Below, one piece after another: positions 55,301 through 63,392 of a stretch of DNA of 64,000 nt. How positions within the stretch are numbered: position 1 is the stretch's first letter; every line of letters begins with the position of its first letter. Below the pieces are notes generated by a model, which saw nothing but the letters and a program-made list of their open reading frames with translations, was not told where the DNA came from and searched no databases. Location: assembly GCF_037176765.1 (NCBI RefSeq), contig NC_090021.1, positions 146,439,074 to 146,503,073 of the forward strand. The letters are read 5' to 3'. The DNA is from Anolis sagrei (taxonomy: Eukaryota; Chordata; Lepidosauria; Squamata; Anolidae). Made by a program: the position numbers and the translations under genes.

Positions 55301-58119
55301 ACTATGTTGAATTGGTTAAGACTCAATGAGATATTAATTGAAAAACTACTAAAATGTGCTGCAAGTTGTCCTGGAAGAACAAAGTTTTTGCAGTTTAATA
55401 AATGTTTTACATGTTTTTTTATCATAGAATCAATTAGGAAATGACATTTATAACCCAGGAACAAAAATTGTGTTTCTTAGGGTCCTTCCACACAGCCCTA
55501 TATCCCAGAATATCAAGGCAGAAAATCCCAAAATATCTGCTTTAAACTGTGTTGTCTGAGTCCATACTCAGATAATGTGGGATTTTCTGCCTTGATATTT
55601 GGGATATAAGGCTGCGTGTAAATGCCCATTGTGTAATGTTTGTAATTGTAGTATAAGGATTTCCCAGGCAACTTGTTGAATTGTGGTTTCAGTAAACTGT
55701 TTAATGGTATGAGCGTCATGGATTTGTGGTTAAATAAAAATATAAATTAGATATATACCCCTGAGGTATAGATGAATGATAGAAAAATCCAAAAGGTAAA
55801 GATAGCATCTAGACATGAAACAATTTGGTTGTAATTAATGAGATTTTGCAATATTACTTTTCTTTTTTCAGATACTGGTTTTAATTTCAGATTGCATTTC
55901 TCCATCAAAGTCCAAAACAGAAGATCCTGGTAAGTGTATAATCAAAAGTAGTATTGCAGCGTACAATTTTGTCGGCATTGTATTGCAAATAAGATCATTA
56001 AACAATTTCAAAGTGCAATTTATTCAGCAGATTCTAATTTTTTCCATACAGAAGTTGTGATGGCGCACAAGTAGCTTGATACCTATTTATTTTATTTATT
56101 TATTAATGCACTTGTATACCGCTAATATCTCAGCCTAAATCGGCGACTCATTGCGGTTTACAACATTTAAAAAACAATATTCAGTTAAAAGCATAAAACA
56201 CATATACAGTACAAATTATTGGGCCACCAATAACAATCCTATGCATCTCATAACTGGAATCGTAATCCAAAATTCATCGTCCGTGTATAACCAATCCTTT
56301 AGTCATCACAATTCGTTACAACGGATTAACCGAATGCTTGTTTAAACATCCATGTCTTCAATCTTTTCTGAAACACCATCAGCGAAGGGGCTGATCGTAC
56401 CTCTATGGGGAGGGTGTTCCAAAGCCGGGGGGCCACCACAGAAAAGGCCCTGTCTCTCGTTCCCGCCAGCCGCACTTGTGAAGCCGGCGGGATAGAGAGC
56501 AGGGTCTCCCCAGAAGATCTTAGGGTCCTGGCGGGCTGATAGGCTGAGATACGTTCGGATAGATAAGTTGGGCCAGAACCGTTTAGGGCTTTAAAGGCCA
56601 ACGCCAGCACTTTGTAAATACCTCTTCCTTGGGCTGCATAAGCATCTGATTCTACACTACCATATAATCCAGTTTAATGTGGATTTTATGTAGCTGTGTG
56701 GAAGGGGGTCTCAGCTGCTATTCAACACAGTTAAGCAGTATGTTGACCACAGTAATGCAGTTTGCTCACATGGGAAAAAATCCTTTAGGACAACTTTCCA
56801 TTACCTTTTGTACTGGCATACAATAGAGTTGAAATGCAAAATGGCTGGGAGGCTACCAGGGAGTATAAGTGGGTACAAAGTGGCCACTGTCTTGATGTCC
56901 TACTTCTTGATATCTAGTTCAGTGGTTCCCAACCTTTTTTTACCAGAGACAACTTGACCAGGGACCACTTGACCAGGAACCACTCACCATAATAGTACCA
57001 AAACATTTACGAATCAGTTTTTGGTCATCTTTACATTCGGTTTGGCTATTTGGGGTGCTGATTCAGAAAATTGCATTGGATAGACCACATCAGCTCTAGT
57101 TTCTGATACAGAACATATGCCATCCAGTAGTTGCCATCACCTCACCCATAGAAAACCATATTTAATAATCCTTGGCACTATAAGAGAGTTTCATAAGACA
57201 AGTTGCTCTTGTTGCAACGGTGTAGTAACACTGAGACTGTGGACCATATTTTAGTTCTTGTGGGCCATTGATGGTCCATGGGCCACACACAGGTTGGGAA
57301 CCACTGGTCTAAAGTATATTGGAAAGCTTCTTGTCAACTATGAAGAAATGTGTTTTAGTTACACAGTAATTTAAGTCTGGAGTTTAAATTCTGTGATCCT
57401 TAACATCGAACTGGAATTCTGATTTTAAGCAGTCCATATTGTAGCATCACTTCTTTTTTGTAATCTGTATAGAACTTCAATACTAAATGTGCAGATTTAT
57501 TTCCAACTAGGGGGATTTGTGAATGTCTTACTATTTCCATTGAAATAAAGATAAACAACTTAAACTTGTAAATAACTATCTTTGTGAGAGGGAGAGAAAA
57601 TTAAATGGTGGGAGGTAAGCAAACTCCAAATTAATGTCCTTATTCTGATATTAACAAATAAAAAAATCATTTTGCTTTTTTGTGCAAGGATAGGAAAAAA
57701 TCACAACATACAGGAGAACCACAAGAGTTACAAGATAGACTGTGGAGGAAATAGAACCAGAGAACTGGATTACAACAAAGACAGCAGTTATGGGTTTTTA
57801 AATAAAATAAAGTGTGCTATTATTGTTTTGGATTTCATTTGTTTTTATTCTTTTAGATTTGATGGTCCCCAGTGAGGATAAAATAGAAGAGCAACAGGAG
57901 CCACTCCAACGAGCAGCAGGAGAGACAGTTACGGAAAAGGAGTTGCCTGAAGGAGACAACAAGGAAGATGGGGAAGAAGAGTCTCAAGAGAATTCATCAG
58001 ATGACTCTGCGGTCAAAGGATCTCAGTCAGAAGATGAATTGGAGCATCAGGAATCTGACAAAGTAGAGCAAAGTTCTGTAAGGCAACGTAAAAACCAGGT
58101 GGATGCTGCTGGACTATAG
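41104..58119 (+). CDS. TMX4: Thioredoxin-related transmembrane protein 4 (complete, 8 exons)
   Basis: TMX4 is an ER membrane protein of the PDI family with a lumenal thioredoxin-like domain, mainly a reductase. Coding exons: 41104-41345, 45794-45909, 49234-49279, 50090-50218, 52229-52274, 53445-53546, 55872-55929 and 57857-58119; total 1002 nt, 333 residues (human TMX4 is 349). Order of domains: signal peptide (about 20-38, ATALLLLLLLYLCGTAWA), N-glycosylation sequon NWS at 68-70, active site WCPAC (C86, C89), cis-proline loop 'TTLPTIYHAKDG', one membrane span at about 207-233, and an acidic cytosolic tail ending VRQRKNQVDAAGL with the arginine-type ER-retention RQR. It is TMX4 rather than TMX1 because of the 'AKDGIFRRYRG', 'YILEKKW' and 'GWKSP' text, the long acidic tail and the HAO1/PLCB1 neighbours. 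The active site is CPAC where human TMX4 has CPSC. Introns hold only repeats and unassigned sequence. Confidence 0.94.
41490..41810. repeat. (ATC)n and two palindromic MITEs in TMX4 intron 1
   Basis: ATCATCATCATCATC at about 41489-41505, then GGGCCCCTTCCACTCAGCTG (41588) and a second arm set from about 41680 (ATTCCACACAATCAAATAAC) to 41805. Confidence 0.75.
41885..42119 (-). repeat. Sauria-type SINE in TMX4 intron 1
   Basis: Minus strand starts GGAGCCCCAGGTGGCGCAGT (tRNA-like head), B box GGTTCGAATCC, 'CATGAGAGAAGCCTCCCACA' and ends in the TGTGAGAGAATTGGCCGTCT body, cut just before the tail. Confidence 0.85.
42477..42703. repeat. Palindromic MITE split by an L2-like LINE tail
   Basis: MITE ends GGGCCCTTCCAGACAGCC and GCTGTGTGGAAGGGCCC; a LINE 3' tail (TTTCTATACTGCTTTTCTCA, GCGACTCAAAGCGG) occupies about 42536-42612 inside it. 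Confidence 0.75.
43030..43335 (+). repeat. L2-like LINE 3' UTR with (AAT)n
   Basis: T-rich UTR, 'GGAAGCCGCCCCAAATCTCT', 'GGAGATGGTGGTGGGATATA' and (AAT)n at about 43303-43333. Confidence 0.7.
43464..43520 (+). repeat. Sauria-type SINE tail only
   Basis: CTAGAAGTGACTTGCAGTTT and CTCAAGTCGCTCCTGATACC with an A run; everything upstream is missing. Confidence 0.7.
43521..44671. other. TMX4 intron 1, no recognised feature
   Basis: About 1.1 kb of intron without coding, RNA or clear repeat signal. Confidence 0.4.
44672..44822. repeat. Palindromic MITE in TMX4 intron 1
   Basis: TGGCCTATCTACACTCC.. and ..GGCAGTGTAGAAGGGCC; arms CAGATTATCTGATTTGAA and inverse. Confidence 0.85.
45032..45353. mobile_element. 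Tigger/pogo-like MITE in TMX4 intron 1
   Basis: Ends CAGTGTTCCCTCGCTACTTC and GTGAGGGAACACT, with 'CGCGGTTCGC' and 'TTTGCGGG' inside; preceded by TA. About 320 bp, no transposase. Superfamily by end sequence only. Confidence 0.6.
45425..45648. mobile_element. Penelope-like inverted pair, short form
   Basis: Two arms face each other with almost no spacer: GTTGTAGGTTTTTCCAATTG .. CAAGCATCCTCAGAGG, then GATGAGGATGCTTGCCACAG .. AAAAACCTACAACAACTC and a GCCATGAAAGCCTTCGGC end. It lies about 150 bp upstream of TMX4 exon 2. Confidence 0.75.
45794..45909 (+). CDS. TMX4: TMX4 coding exon 2 (active site)
   Basis: Follows acceptor TTTCTTTCCCTAG. Encodes YAPWCPACQQMESSWEAFAR and 'SVGKVDVTQEP', with both redox cysteines. 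Ends in phase 1 (G|GC, Gly) at donor GTATGT. Confidence 0.94.
46030..46740 (+). repeat. L2-like LINE remnant interrupted by two MITEs
   Basis: C-terminal text at 46060-46110 and 46285-46405 (GATTGTGGCATGACCTGCTG) and a T-rich 3' UTR at 46545-46740 are separated by palindromic MITEs at about 46121-46272 and 46411-46540. Confidence 0.55.
46975..47215 (-). repeat. Unclassified interspersed repeat, copy 3
   Basis: 'TTTATCAAACTGCAAAAACT', 'ACATCCTGCAGCACATTTTG', 'TAGTGTGGCAGCCACAAAAA' and 'TTCAATTTTTGTTACAC'. The best preserved of the four copies in the 5'-3' order used here. Confidence 0.7.
47606..47690 (-). repeat. L2-like LINE 3' tail
   Basis: (TTTA)n then TTCTTGCATTTATTAACCGC and CTCTCAGCCCTTAGGGCGAC. 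Confidence 0.7.
47829..48193. mobile_element. hAT non-autonomous element (GGGTCCTCAAAC family), copy 2
   Basis: 365 bp, ends CAGGGGTCCTCAAACTAAGG and GTTTGAGGACTCCCTG, exact 8-bp duplication GTCTAGAC at 47821-47828 and 48194-48201. In TMX4 intron 2. Confidence 0.92.
48424..48610 (+). repeat. MIR-like SINE, copy 2
   Basis: 'GTGGTTTGAGTGTTGGACTG', 'GGAGACCAGGATTTGAATCC', 'GGCCTTGGCTAAGTCTCAC' and 'CAAATCTCCTTTGAACAAA'. Better preserved than the copy at 198. Confidence 0.7.
48611..49233. other. TMX4 intron 2, mostly unassigned
   Basis: Contains one MITE end (TATGGTAGTGTAGAAAGGCC at about 48673) and otherwise no recognised feature. Confidence 0.4.
49234..49279 (+). CDS. TMX4: TMX4 coding exon 3
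   Basis: 46-nt exon after acceptor CTTTACTCTTTAG; encodes GVSGRFFVTTLPTIYH, with the cis-proline (LPT) facing the active site. Ends in phase 2 at donor GTAAGT. Too short to show as an open frame of its own. Confidence 0.92.
49280..50089. other. TMX4 intron 3, no recognised feature
   Basis: About 800 bp; nothing assignable beyond the splice sites. Confidence 0.4.
50090..50218 (+). CDS. TMX4: TMX4 coding exon 4
   Basis: After acceptor TCTATTTTCAG; encodes AKDGIFRRYRGSRSLEDLEG then YILEKKWEAVEPVAGWKSPS. Ends in phase 2 (CT|G, Leu) at GTAATT, a weak donor without G at +5. Confidence 0.93.
50937..51158 (+). repeat. 74-bp minisatellite, three units, in TMX4 intron 4
   Basis: Units start CCAGTTTAAAACCACTTCTT at 50937 and 51011 and CCAGGTTAAAACCATTTCTT at 51085, an exact 74-bp step. 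Each has GGGGATCCTA-like text, a 'TTCTG' and an 'AGGATACAAGAG' segment. Confidence 0.85.
51190..51600. repeat. Duplicated segment framed by short inverted ends
   Basis: 'TTTCCTCCTTTCAGAACATT'..'GAAATTTCTCAATGTGAT' at about 51290-51403 recurs as 'TTCCCTCCTTTCAGGATGCT'..'AAATTTCTCAATGTGAT' at about 51420-51572. TAATGGTTCCC near 51192 and GGGAACCATTA near 51590 face each other. Possibly one non-autonomous DNA element; unclassified. Confidence 0.5.
51601..52228. other. TMX4 intron 4, no recognised feature
   Basis: AT-rich; nothing assignable. Confidence 0.4.
52229..52274 (+). CDS. TMX4: TMX4 coding exon 5
   Basis: 46-nt exon after acceptor TTTCGTATTAG; encodes MHGMAGLFYLSGWIR. Ends in phase 0 at donor GTGAGT. 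Membrane-proximal helix of the lumenal domain. Confidence 0.92.
52275..53444. other. TMX4 intron 5, one LINE tail
   Basis: Only recognisable item is a reversed L2-like LINE 3' tail at about 52985-53055 (TTGTATACCGCCTTTCTCAG). The rest is unassigned. Confidence 0.5.
53445..53546 (+). CDS. TMX4: TMX4 coding exon 6 (membrane span)
   Basis: After acceptor TCATCTTTACAG; encodes QIHNYLTDTLGLHVWVSYAV and most of the membrane helix (FILGTLLVGLILGL). Phase 0 at both ends, donor GTAAGA. Confidence 0.93.
53925..54345 (-). mobile_element. Penelope-like terminal fragment split by a hAT element
   Basis: 'CTATATAGCCATGTTCTAGAG' is followed by the hAT copy, and the text resumes AGGCATTCTCTCCTGACATT .. GGCAAGCATCCTCAGAG. 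In intact copies these two parts are adjacent. Confidence 0.8.
53948..54288. mobile_element. hAT non-autonomous element (GGGTCCTCAAAC family), copy 3
   Basis: 341 bp, ends CAGGGGTCCTCAAACTAAGG and AGTTTGAGGACCCCTG; 8-bp duplication TTCTAGAG / TTGTAGAG with one mismatch. Inserted in a Penelope-like fragment in TMX4 intron 6. Confidence 0.9.
54378..54974 (-). mobile_element. Mariner transposon, internally deleted
   Basis: Minus-strand frame 54539-54817 gives the N-terminal DNA-binding part of a mariner transposase (helix-turn-helix text 'AAEIHQQICEVYGDTVMSES', 'KVRKWVRQFKDGHDNVHDED', 'DRPSLITD'), then jumps to C-terminal text (RVF..KLVQRYDKC-like remnants), so the catalytic DDD/E centre is deleted. 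Terminal repeats share AAGTAAGGTCC on both ends. TMX4 intron 6. Confidence 0.8.
55180..55445 (+). repeat. Unclassified interspersed repeat, copy 4
   Basis: Opposite orientation to the other three: 'TGTAACAAAATTTGAAAAAA', 'TTTCCTGTTTAATAGTGCAA', 'TGTGGCTGTTGCAAACTATG', 'GTGCTGCAAGTTGTCCTGG' and 'TTTTTGCAGTTTAATAAATG'. Confidence 0.7.
55478..55632. repeat. Palindromic MITE in TMX4 intron 6
   Basis: AGGGTCCTTCCACACAGCCC through GATATAAGGCTGCGTGTAAA; arms with ATCCCAAAATATCTGC and inverse. Ends 240 bp before exon 7. Confidence 0.8.
55872..55929 (+). CDS. TMX4: TMX4 coding exon 7
   Basis: After a strong pyrimidine tract (TTTTCTTTTTTCAG); encodes ILVLISDCISPSKSKTEDP, finishing the membrane helix and starting the cytosolic tail, with a juxtamembrane cysteine in DCIS. 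Ends in phase 1 at donor GTAAGT. Confidence 0.9.
56085..56640 (-). repeat. L2-like LINE C-terminus and 3' UTR
   Basis: Minus-strand frame 56326-56610: 'KALNGSGPTYLSERISAYQP', 'TRDRAFSVVAPRLWNTLPIE' and 'FQKRLKTWMFKQAFG'. 3' UTR ends in (TTTA)n at about 56085-56103. Close relative of the copy at 20998-22290, 5'-truncated further. TMX4 intron 7. Confidence 0.85.
56645..56715. repeat. Partial palindromic MITE
   Basis: CTGATTCTACACTACCATAT through GTAGCTGTGTGGAAGGGG; shortened in the middle. Confidence 0.65.
56920..57306. mobile_element. hAT MITE (CAGTGGTTCCCAACC), TMX4 intron 7
   Basis: 387 bp with ends CAGTGGTTCCCAACC and GGTTGGGAACCACTG; interior differs from the short element at 29778. The flanking 8-mers ATCTAGTT / GTCTAAAG agree only partly, so it is older. 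Confidence 0.85.
57307..57856. other. TMX4 intron 7, 3' part, no recognised feature
   Basis: AT-rich intron; the open frame 57672-57856 is chance read-through into exon 8 (its last part joins the intron to the exon). Confidence 0.5.
57857..58119 (+). CDS. TMX4: TMX4 coding exon 8 (acidic tail and stop)
   Basis: After acceptor TTTTATTCTTTTAG; encodes the Glu/Asp-rich tail (KEDGEEESQEN..SEDELEHQES) and the conserved end SVRQRKNQVDAAGL, stop TAG at 58117-58119. Confidence 0.94.
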
Positions 58120-59488
58120 TGCAGTTTGCTGTATACATAATTCGATGTGGACCAAAGACGCATTAAGGTTCCCCTCCTTTTTTTTTTGCAGCTGCATCCA
58201 AACACTTGACCTGTAAACTGTTACAGTTGATGATTTGTGCCAGATGGTTATTGCATTCTTTTAGGGGCAGTATTTTCTAAAGTTTGCTCTGAAAGATAAT
58301 ATTCTAATGCTAAGATTATAGCCATGACAATCAAAAAGCAAATTCTATTTTTATGGATTGCGGGGAGCGGGTTGAGGCTTTATATTTAAGCAATGCCAGA
58401 AGCAAGGGAAATGTGCTTCCTACACAAATGCAAATTCCATATATTTTAGTACTTAGTGATGACAAATCTTAGGTAATCTGTTAAAACTCTGGAACAAGTC
58501 AGTAAATATAGTATAGAAAACTGTATATTAAAAAGCTGACATTCATCAGTAGACACAGGGCAGCTTCAAACATGACAAATTAAGACATCATTCTTGAATG
58601 AAGCTGCATGTATGTGCAAGGCACTATCATGTTTTGAAATAACTGAGTGCATCAATTGCATGTTTGTTTCATAGCTTCAGTTGCCTAGTGTACATTGAAG
58701 AGTGAGCTTTTTAATTTCTGAAGTGTCTTCCACTGTAGAAAGTTATAAAAACTCATAAATCACAAAATTTCACTTGTATCTAAGAAAAGCTATTAACTAA
58801 CTGTACACATCTATTTCTGTGTTGGCATATAAATGGATTCTGTATCTAAAGACTTGTCTCTAATGCAGGCATGGGGAAAATGTGGCCCTCCAAGATGATG
58901 ATGTATTACATCTACCATTGACCTTGTTCAATATAGTCAGTGCTTAGGAATGCTGGGAGTTGTAATCCAACACTGCCTTGATTGTCCTTTGTGTATATTC
59001 CACGTAAGCTTCCTCATTTATTAACATGCTGAGCATAATGTGACTTTTTAGGTTAGTTTGATACTGTTGCTATCCAACATGCATTCCAATACAAGGTGCA
59101 TCCACATAGTGCAGAATTAGAAAATGCCATGTTTTGTACCATAATGCTTACTGTATGTACTCATGTATATAAATCAAGGGCAGATTTTGGGGCCAAAATT
59201 CTGAATTTTGGTATGATCCATGGGTAAGTTAAACTCAAAACATTCTACAAAGAAAGTATCACTGCCACCTGAGGGGGTCAGGGACCACCACTACTATTTA
59301 AAAGGATGAGTGATAATCTGAAGTGATTTTGAGGTTATCACCAGTGACCAAAATACTGTGTTCTGAAAGGGGTTTTGTATCTGCTTAAATGTGATGGTGT
59401 CTGAAACCATAGTTGTTCAGGCTACTTTGTGTAACAGATGTCTTATTTCTGAATTGATAATAATGTTAATTGACTTCACACATCCCAT
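58120..59488 (+). other. TMX4: TMX4 3' UTR and flank
   Basis: AT-rich sequence after the TMX4 stop. A first poly(A)-signal variant ATTAAA lies at 58527-58532; a canonical AATAAA is found only at 60179-60184, beyond a transposon. The true cleavage site is not decidable. A decayed hAT-like patch (GCATGGGGAAAATGTGGCCC, GCTGGGAGTTGTAATCC) is at about 58866-58975. Confidence 0.5.
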
Positions 59489-60046
59489 ATGCAGGGTGAG
59501 GCAGCATAACTTCCTTTTTTTAAATGTGCGCCATTCAGTCGGTTGAAGATGTAGCAGAGCGCTAGTGGTCTCATTCAAGAGGCGGGAGTATAAAGTTTTG
59601 TCCTGTCACAGTTCAGTCACCATCATGCATTGGAACAGTGAAGAGCGTGCTTTTGCCATTGAGGCCTACTTTTTGAGTGGATTTGGAGTGGCCGGCCTGC
59701 TCTCCAGATTTGGCTCCTTGTGATTTTTTTTCTATGGGGTTTTTTGGAATCCCATGTTTATGTGAACTGTCCAAGGACCCAAAAGATTTGAAGACCAACA
59801 TCCAGGAAGAAATTGCCAACATAACGCCTGCTATGCTGACAAGAGTCATGACAAATGCCAGAAATCAGTTTACTCAGTGTATGGAGAATGGGGGACGTCA
59901 CCTACCTAATTTGATCTTCAAAACTACGTAAAACAAAACTTTATATATGCGCCTACATTATAAAAAAATAAATAAAAAATTCTGATTCATACAGTGGGTT
60001 TTATTAGGTTTTGAAAAAAGGAAGTTATGCTGCCTCACCCTATACA
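59489..60046 (+). mobile_element. Tc1/mariner-type transposon, internally deleted
   Basis: Perfect 28-bp terminal inverted repeats: AGGGTGAGGCAGCATAACTT.. at 59493-59520 and its complement at 60014-60041. The plus strand keeps both ends of the transposase: MHWNSEERAFAIEAYF from 59624, then fused text 'EWPACSPDLAPCDFFSMGFF' (the third catalytic D of the DDE/D motif) and the C-terminus 'MLTRVMTNARNQFTQCMENG'. The middle is deleted. It lies in the TMX4 3' flank. Confidence 0.88.
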
Positions 60047-60464
60047 AATAAGTATGGTATAACTGTATTGGTATATCAGTATATTTTCTTACTTTATGTA
60101 AATCTCATCTTCAGTACTTTGGAATTAATTAAGCTTAAACTGCATCAAAAAACTCAAAACAATGTTGCAGGATATTGAAATAAATCTGAGGGTTAAGGGA
60201 ACTATAAGTAAAAACAAATGGCAGCTAGATATGTTCAGTTTCGATGCTTAATGGACCATTGAAGCCCTAGCAAACAGTATTAAAATCAACAGTAATAATT
60301 GCAATCCCCGTTTATTCTGTTCTGCATACAACATAAATAAATGCATGTGCAGAATATCAATTCCTAAGGTAGATTACTAGAAATGCTTTAGTGGGTATCC
60401 TTTCCTTTTTCTAAAAATACGAATAGAAGTTTAAATGATAATTAACAAACTTCATGAATATTGG
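60047..60464. other. No recognised feature
   Basis: AT-rich flank; holds the AATAAA at 60179-60184 noted for TMX4. Confidence 0.4.
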
Positions 60465-60615
60465 GTTGTTGTAGGTTTTTCCGGGCGATATGGCCATGTT
60501 CTAGAGGCATTCCCTCCTGATGTTTCGCCTGCATCTATGGCAAGCATCCTCAGAGGTTGTTGAAAAAACCTACAACAACCCAGTGATTCCGGCCATGAAA
60601 GCCTTCGGCAATACA
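60465..60615 (-). mobile_element. Penelope-like element, short form
   Basis: GTTGTTGTAGGTTTTTCCGG .. GGCAAGCATCCTCAGAGG then TTGAAAAAACCTACAACAAC .. GCCATGAAAGCCTTCGGC. Flanked by an exact 14-bp duplication TTCATGAATATTGG (60451-60464 and 60616-60629). Confidence 0.85.
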
Positions 60616-60629
60616 TTCATGAATATTGG

Positions 60630-62339
60630 CAGTCCCTAAGTTACAAGCATCCAATTTACAAATGACTCATAGTTAAGTATGGGGATGAGACATCAGGAAG
60701 GGGGAGAAATCTATCTCTAGGAAGGGAAATCCACTTCTGGAACAGTGATCATGGGGAAAAGATATCTCCACCAAAGCTTTATCACTTTCCTTGTTTCCAC
60801 AACAAGCCAATTTTTTCAAGTCCTAATTATCCCAGTAGCGGAAAGTGAGGTGAAATCTCACTTTATAAGGCTGGAGTTACCCTTAAAAATATACCTGTTT
60901 TGACTTACAAACAATTTCAACTTAAGAACAAATCTACAGAACATATCTTGTTTATAACTTGGGATTGCTTTTACTTCAATTATACACTAAGTGCACTTTT
61001 CAAACTACTAAAAATGTCAGGAAAATAACGTACTCTTTATTTGATCATAGAACTATTTTGATACAACGGACTAGTAGTATGGCCAAGGTTGTTTTTTTTT
61101 TGGTACATAATGATAGGCTTTGGAAGCTGATCCCTTCAGTTCCCCACAAAGGAAAGATGGACCGTAGTTAATTGACTTCTGTTCCATAACTACAGGTAGA
61201 ATCTGTCTTAATTGTGTGCTCCACTGATAAGAATGCTTAGAGTATATTAACAGAAAGTTCATGTGTTGTAACTCCGGTGACAGGAATAAGTAATATTCTA
61301 AAAGCACTTGAAAAAAAGATATATTTTCCTAAATGTGCTTAAGATAATATTGAGATAGTTTTCTATATATACTCAGAGAAGAAGGTAAGGTGGCAATCCT
61401 AAGCGTGTGTCATTCCCTTTTGAATTCAGAGGGGCATAGTTCCAAGTAAAGTAGTCAAAATTAAGTTGTAATGATCTCTTGGCATGTGGCCCCTCACGTT
61501 GCATGTCACTGCCATCTGCCATGCTTGCAGCTTGAAGTATTAGGCCTTGAATTATAGTGCAGTACAAACCCCTTATCCAAGGATTCTATATCCATGGTTT
61601 TACTTATCCATATTCCAAAAAATATTTCCCTCTGGAAGAGTTTATGGGCCTCTTTAGGTCCATTTTGTGGTGAGCCTTTGTCTCAAGTATCCTCACAATA
61701 TAGGGTCCACTATTTTCCATGGTTTCAGGTCCACAGAATGTCTTGGAACATATTCCCTTCAGATGTGGTGTCATACTGTACTTTCCTTGTGCCTATATGT
61801 GTTATAGTAAAGACAATTCAGTTCATCAGGTGTTCAATTCTATTTGTCACTAGAAAGTTTGCAATCATGATACAGATATGAGAATTGAAAATAGTCCTTC
61901 CATTAGTTTAGGGCAGAGTGAACTCTTGGGTCTCACCAAAAATATATACGTGTAGCAGCTTTTCAGTAACACAAGTTGTGAAATACTGTTGCAATCATGA
62001 CCATACATAAGAATGTGCTATGATCCACACGTTTTTTTCAGATGTTTTAATATGCATGGATGTCCAATTTCTAAAGGTGCCAAGCTTTCAACAAGTGAAG
62101 AGAGGTTATTCTTGGATAAAGTAATTGTTAAGGAATTAGTACTGGGCAAGCAAAGTGCTTTGTTCAAACTCACTAGTTACTTAGAAACAGATTGCGCTGG
62201 AAAATAATGCAATATTTGTGATTGGTTGAAACAGATAATTTAGTTTGTGACATGTTTTTTATGCAAAAATTTATACTAAAATGCTGTTGTCTATTTCTTT
62301 GTTAACTATAAAAAATATTTATTTCAAGTCCTGTGTCCA
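60630..62339. other. No recognised feature
   Basis: About 1.7 kb between TMX4 and HAO1 without coding, RNA or clear repeat signal. Several short open frames have no recognisable protein text. Confidence 0.4.
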
Positions 62340-62500
62340 TTTATTTATTTATGTGTCGCATTTATATCCTGCCTTTCTCACCCTGAAGGGGACTCAGGGT
62401 GGCTCACAACAAAGGCACATTTATGTTCTGAATACATAAAAATAAAACAACAGACAGTTTAAAATCACATATTAAAACAAGTCACTTAAATCAATTACTT
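62340..62500 (-). repeat. L2-like LINE 3' tail
   Basis: (TTTA)n then GCATTTATATCCTGCCTTTC and CTGAAGGGGACTCAGGGTGG, followed by A-rich UTR. Confidence 0.7.
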
Positions 62501-62589
62501 AAAATTACAGAATCCAAAAGCATATAATTTAATGGAGTTGAAAACAGTCTTTGCATCTCTATATTTATTTCTTTAATGCTGTGATCATT

Positions 62590-62830
62590 TAAAAGTCAAC
62601 ATAGATTTCTCAAGAACAAGTCATACCAAACTAATCTTATCATTTTTTCAATAGGGTTACCAGCTTGGTAGATGCAGGGAATGCTGTGGGTGTAGCATAT
62701 CTTGATTTCAGTAATGCATTTGACAAGGTCCCCCATGATCATCTTGCAAACAAACTAGTAAAATGTGGGATAGCTAATACTACTGTTAGGTGGATTTGTA
62801 ATTGGTTAAGCAATCAAATCCAATGGTTCC
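62590..62830 (+). repeat. CR1 LINE internal fragment
   Basis: Encodes 'RVTSLVDAGNAVGVAYLDFS'-like text and NAFDKVPHDHLANKLVKCG, then 'TVRWICNWLSNQIQ': CR1 RT motifs around the first catalytic aspartate (YLDF). Both ends are missing. Confidence 0.85.
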
Positions 62831-63226
62831 TCTTTATCCTGGAAAGAAGTGACTATTGCGATTTCAATTTTGCGATTTCAAATCAAACTCTACCCATGTT
62901 TCAAGGCACTTGGAGCAGCCTCACCCAGTTAGTACCCAGATAGCAGGATCCTACCACCCCCACCCCCATTTTGTGATATTTCTTGATGGGAAGTGCTTGG
63001 AGATGAGTTACATGAATGAAACTTGCAGACAGGATCTGGTAACATACTTGTTCCTGCAAGTTGGAATTATATTCAAGTCCACTTGGAGAATCGATCACTC
63101 CTGCCTGCTTAAAAATAGTCAAGGATAGCCATATTAATCTAGAATATCAATATGCAAAATGAAATTGTAGCATCTTTGATCTTTTGAGAAAGAAGTAGGT
63201 AGCACAAGCTTTCATAGACATCAATT
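62831..63226. other. No recognised feature
   Basis: Upstream region of HAO1; no repeat or coding call. Confidence 0.4.
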
Positions 63227-63392
63227 GCATCTACACTGTAGAATGAAATGCCAGTTAAAGTGAACACTTTGTTAGAGAAGACTCTTTGGGAAAGAGGGCC
63301 AAAGCCCTTGTAAAACTACAACTCCCATTATTCCATAGTGCTAGATGTAACAAAATGGTGTCAAACTGCATTAATTATGCAGTGTAAATCCA
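63227..63392. repeat. Palindromic MITE (second family, CTACACTGTAGAA)
   Basis: Ends GCATCTACACTGTAGAATGA and TTAATTATGCAGTGTAAATC; centre with 'AAACTACAACTCCCATTATT'. About 430 bp upstream of the HAO1 start. Confidence 0.7.

Noticed and set aside
62013-62207. Small gene between TMX4 and HAO1
   Set aside because: The 64-codon frame has no recognisable motif, no splice or promoter support, and a length expected by chance.
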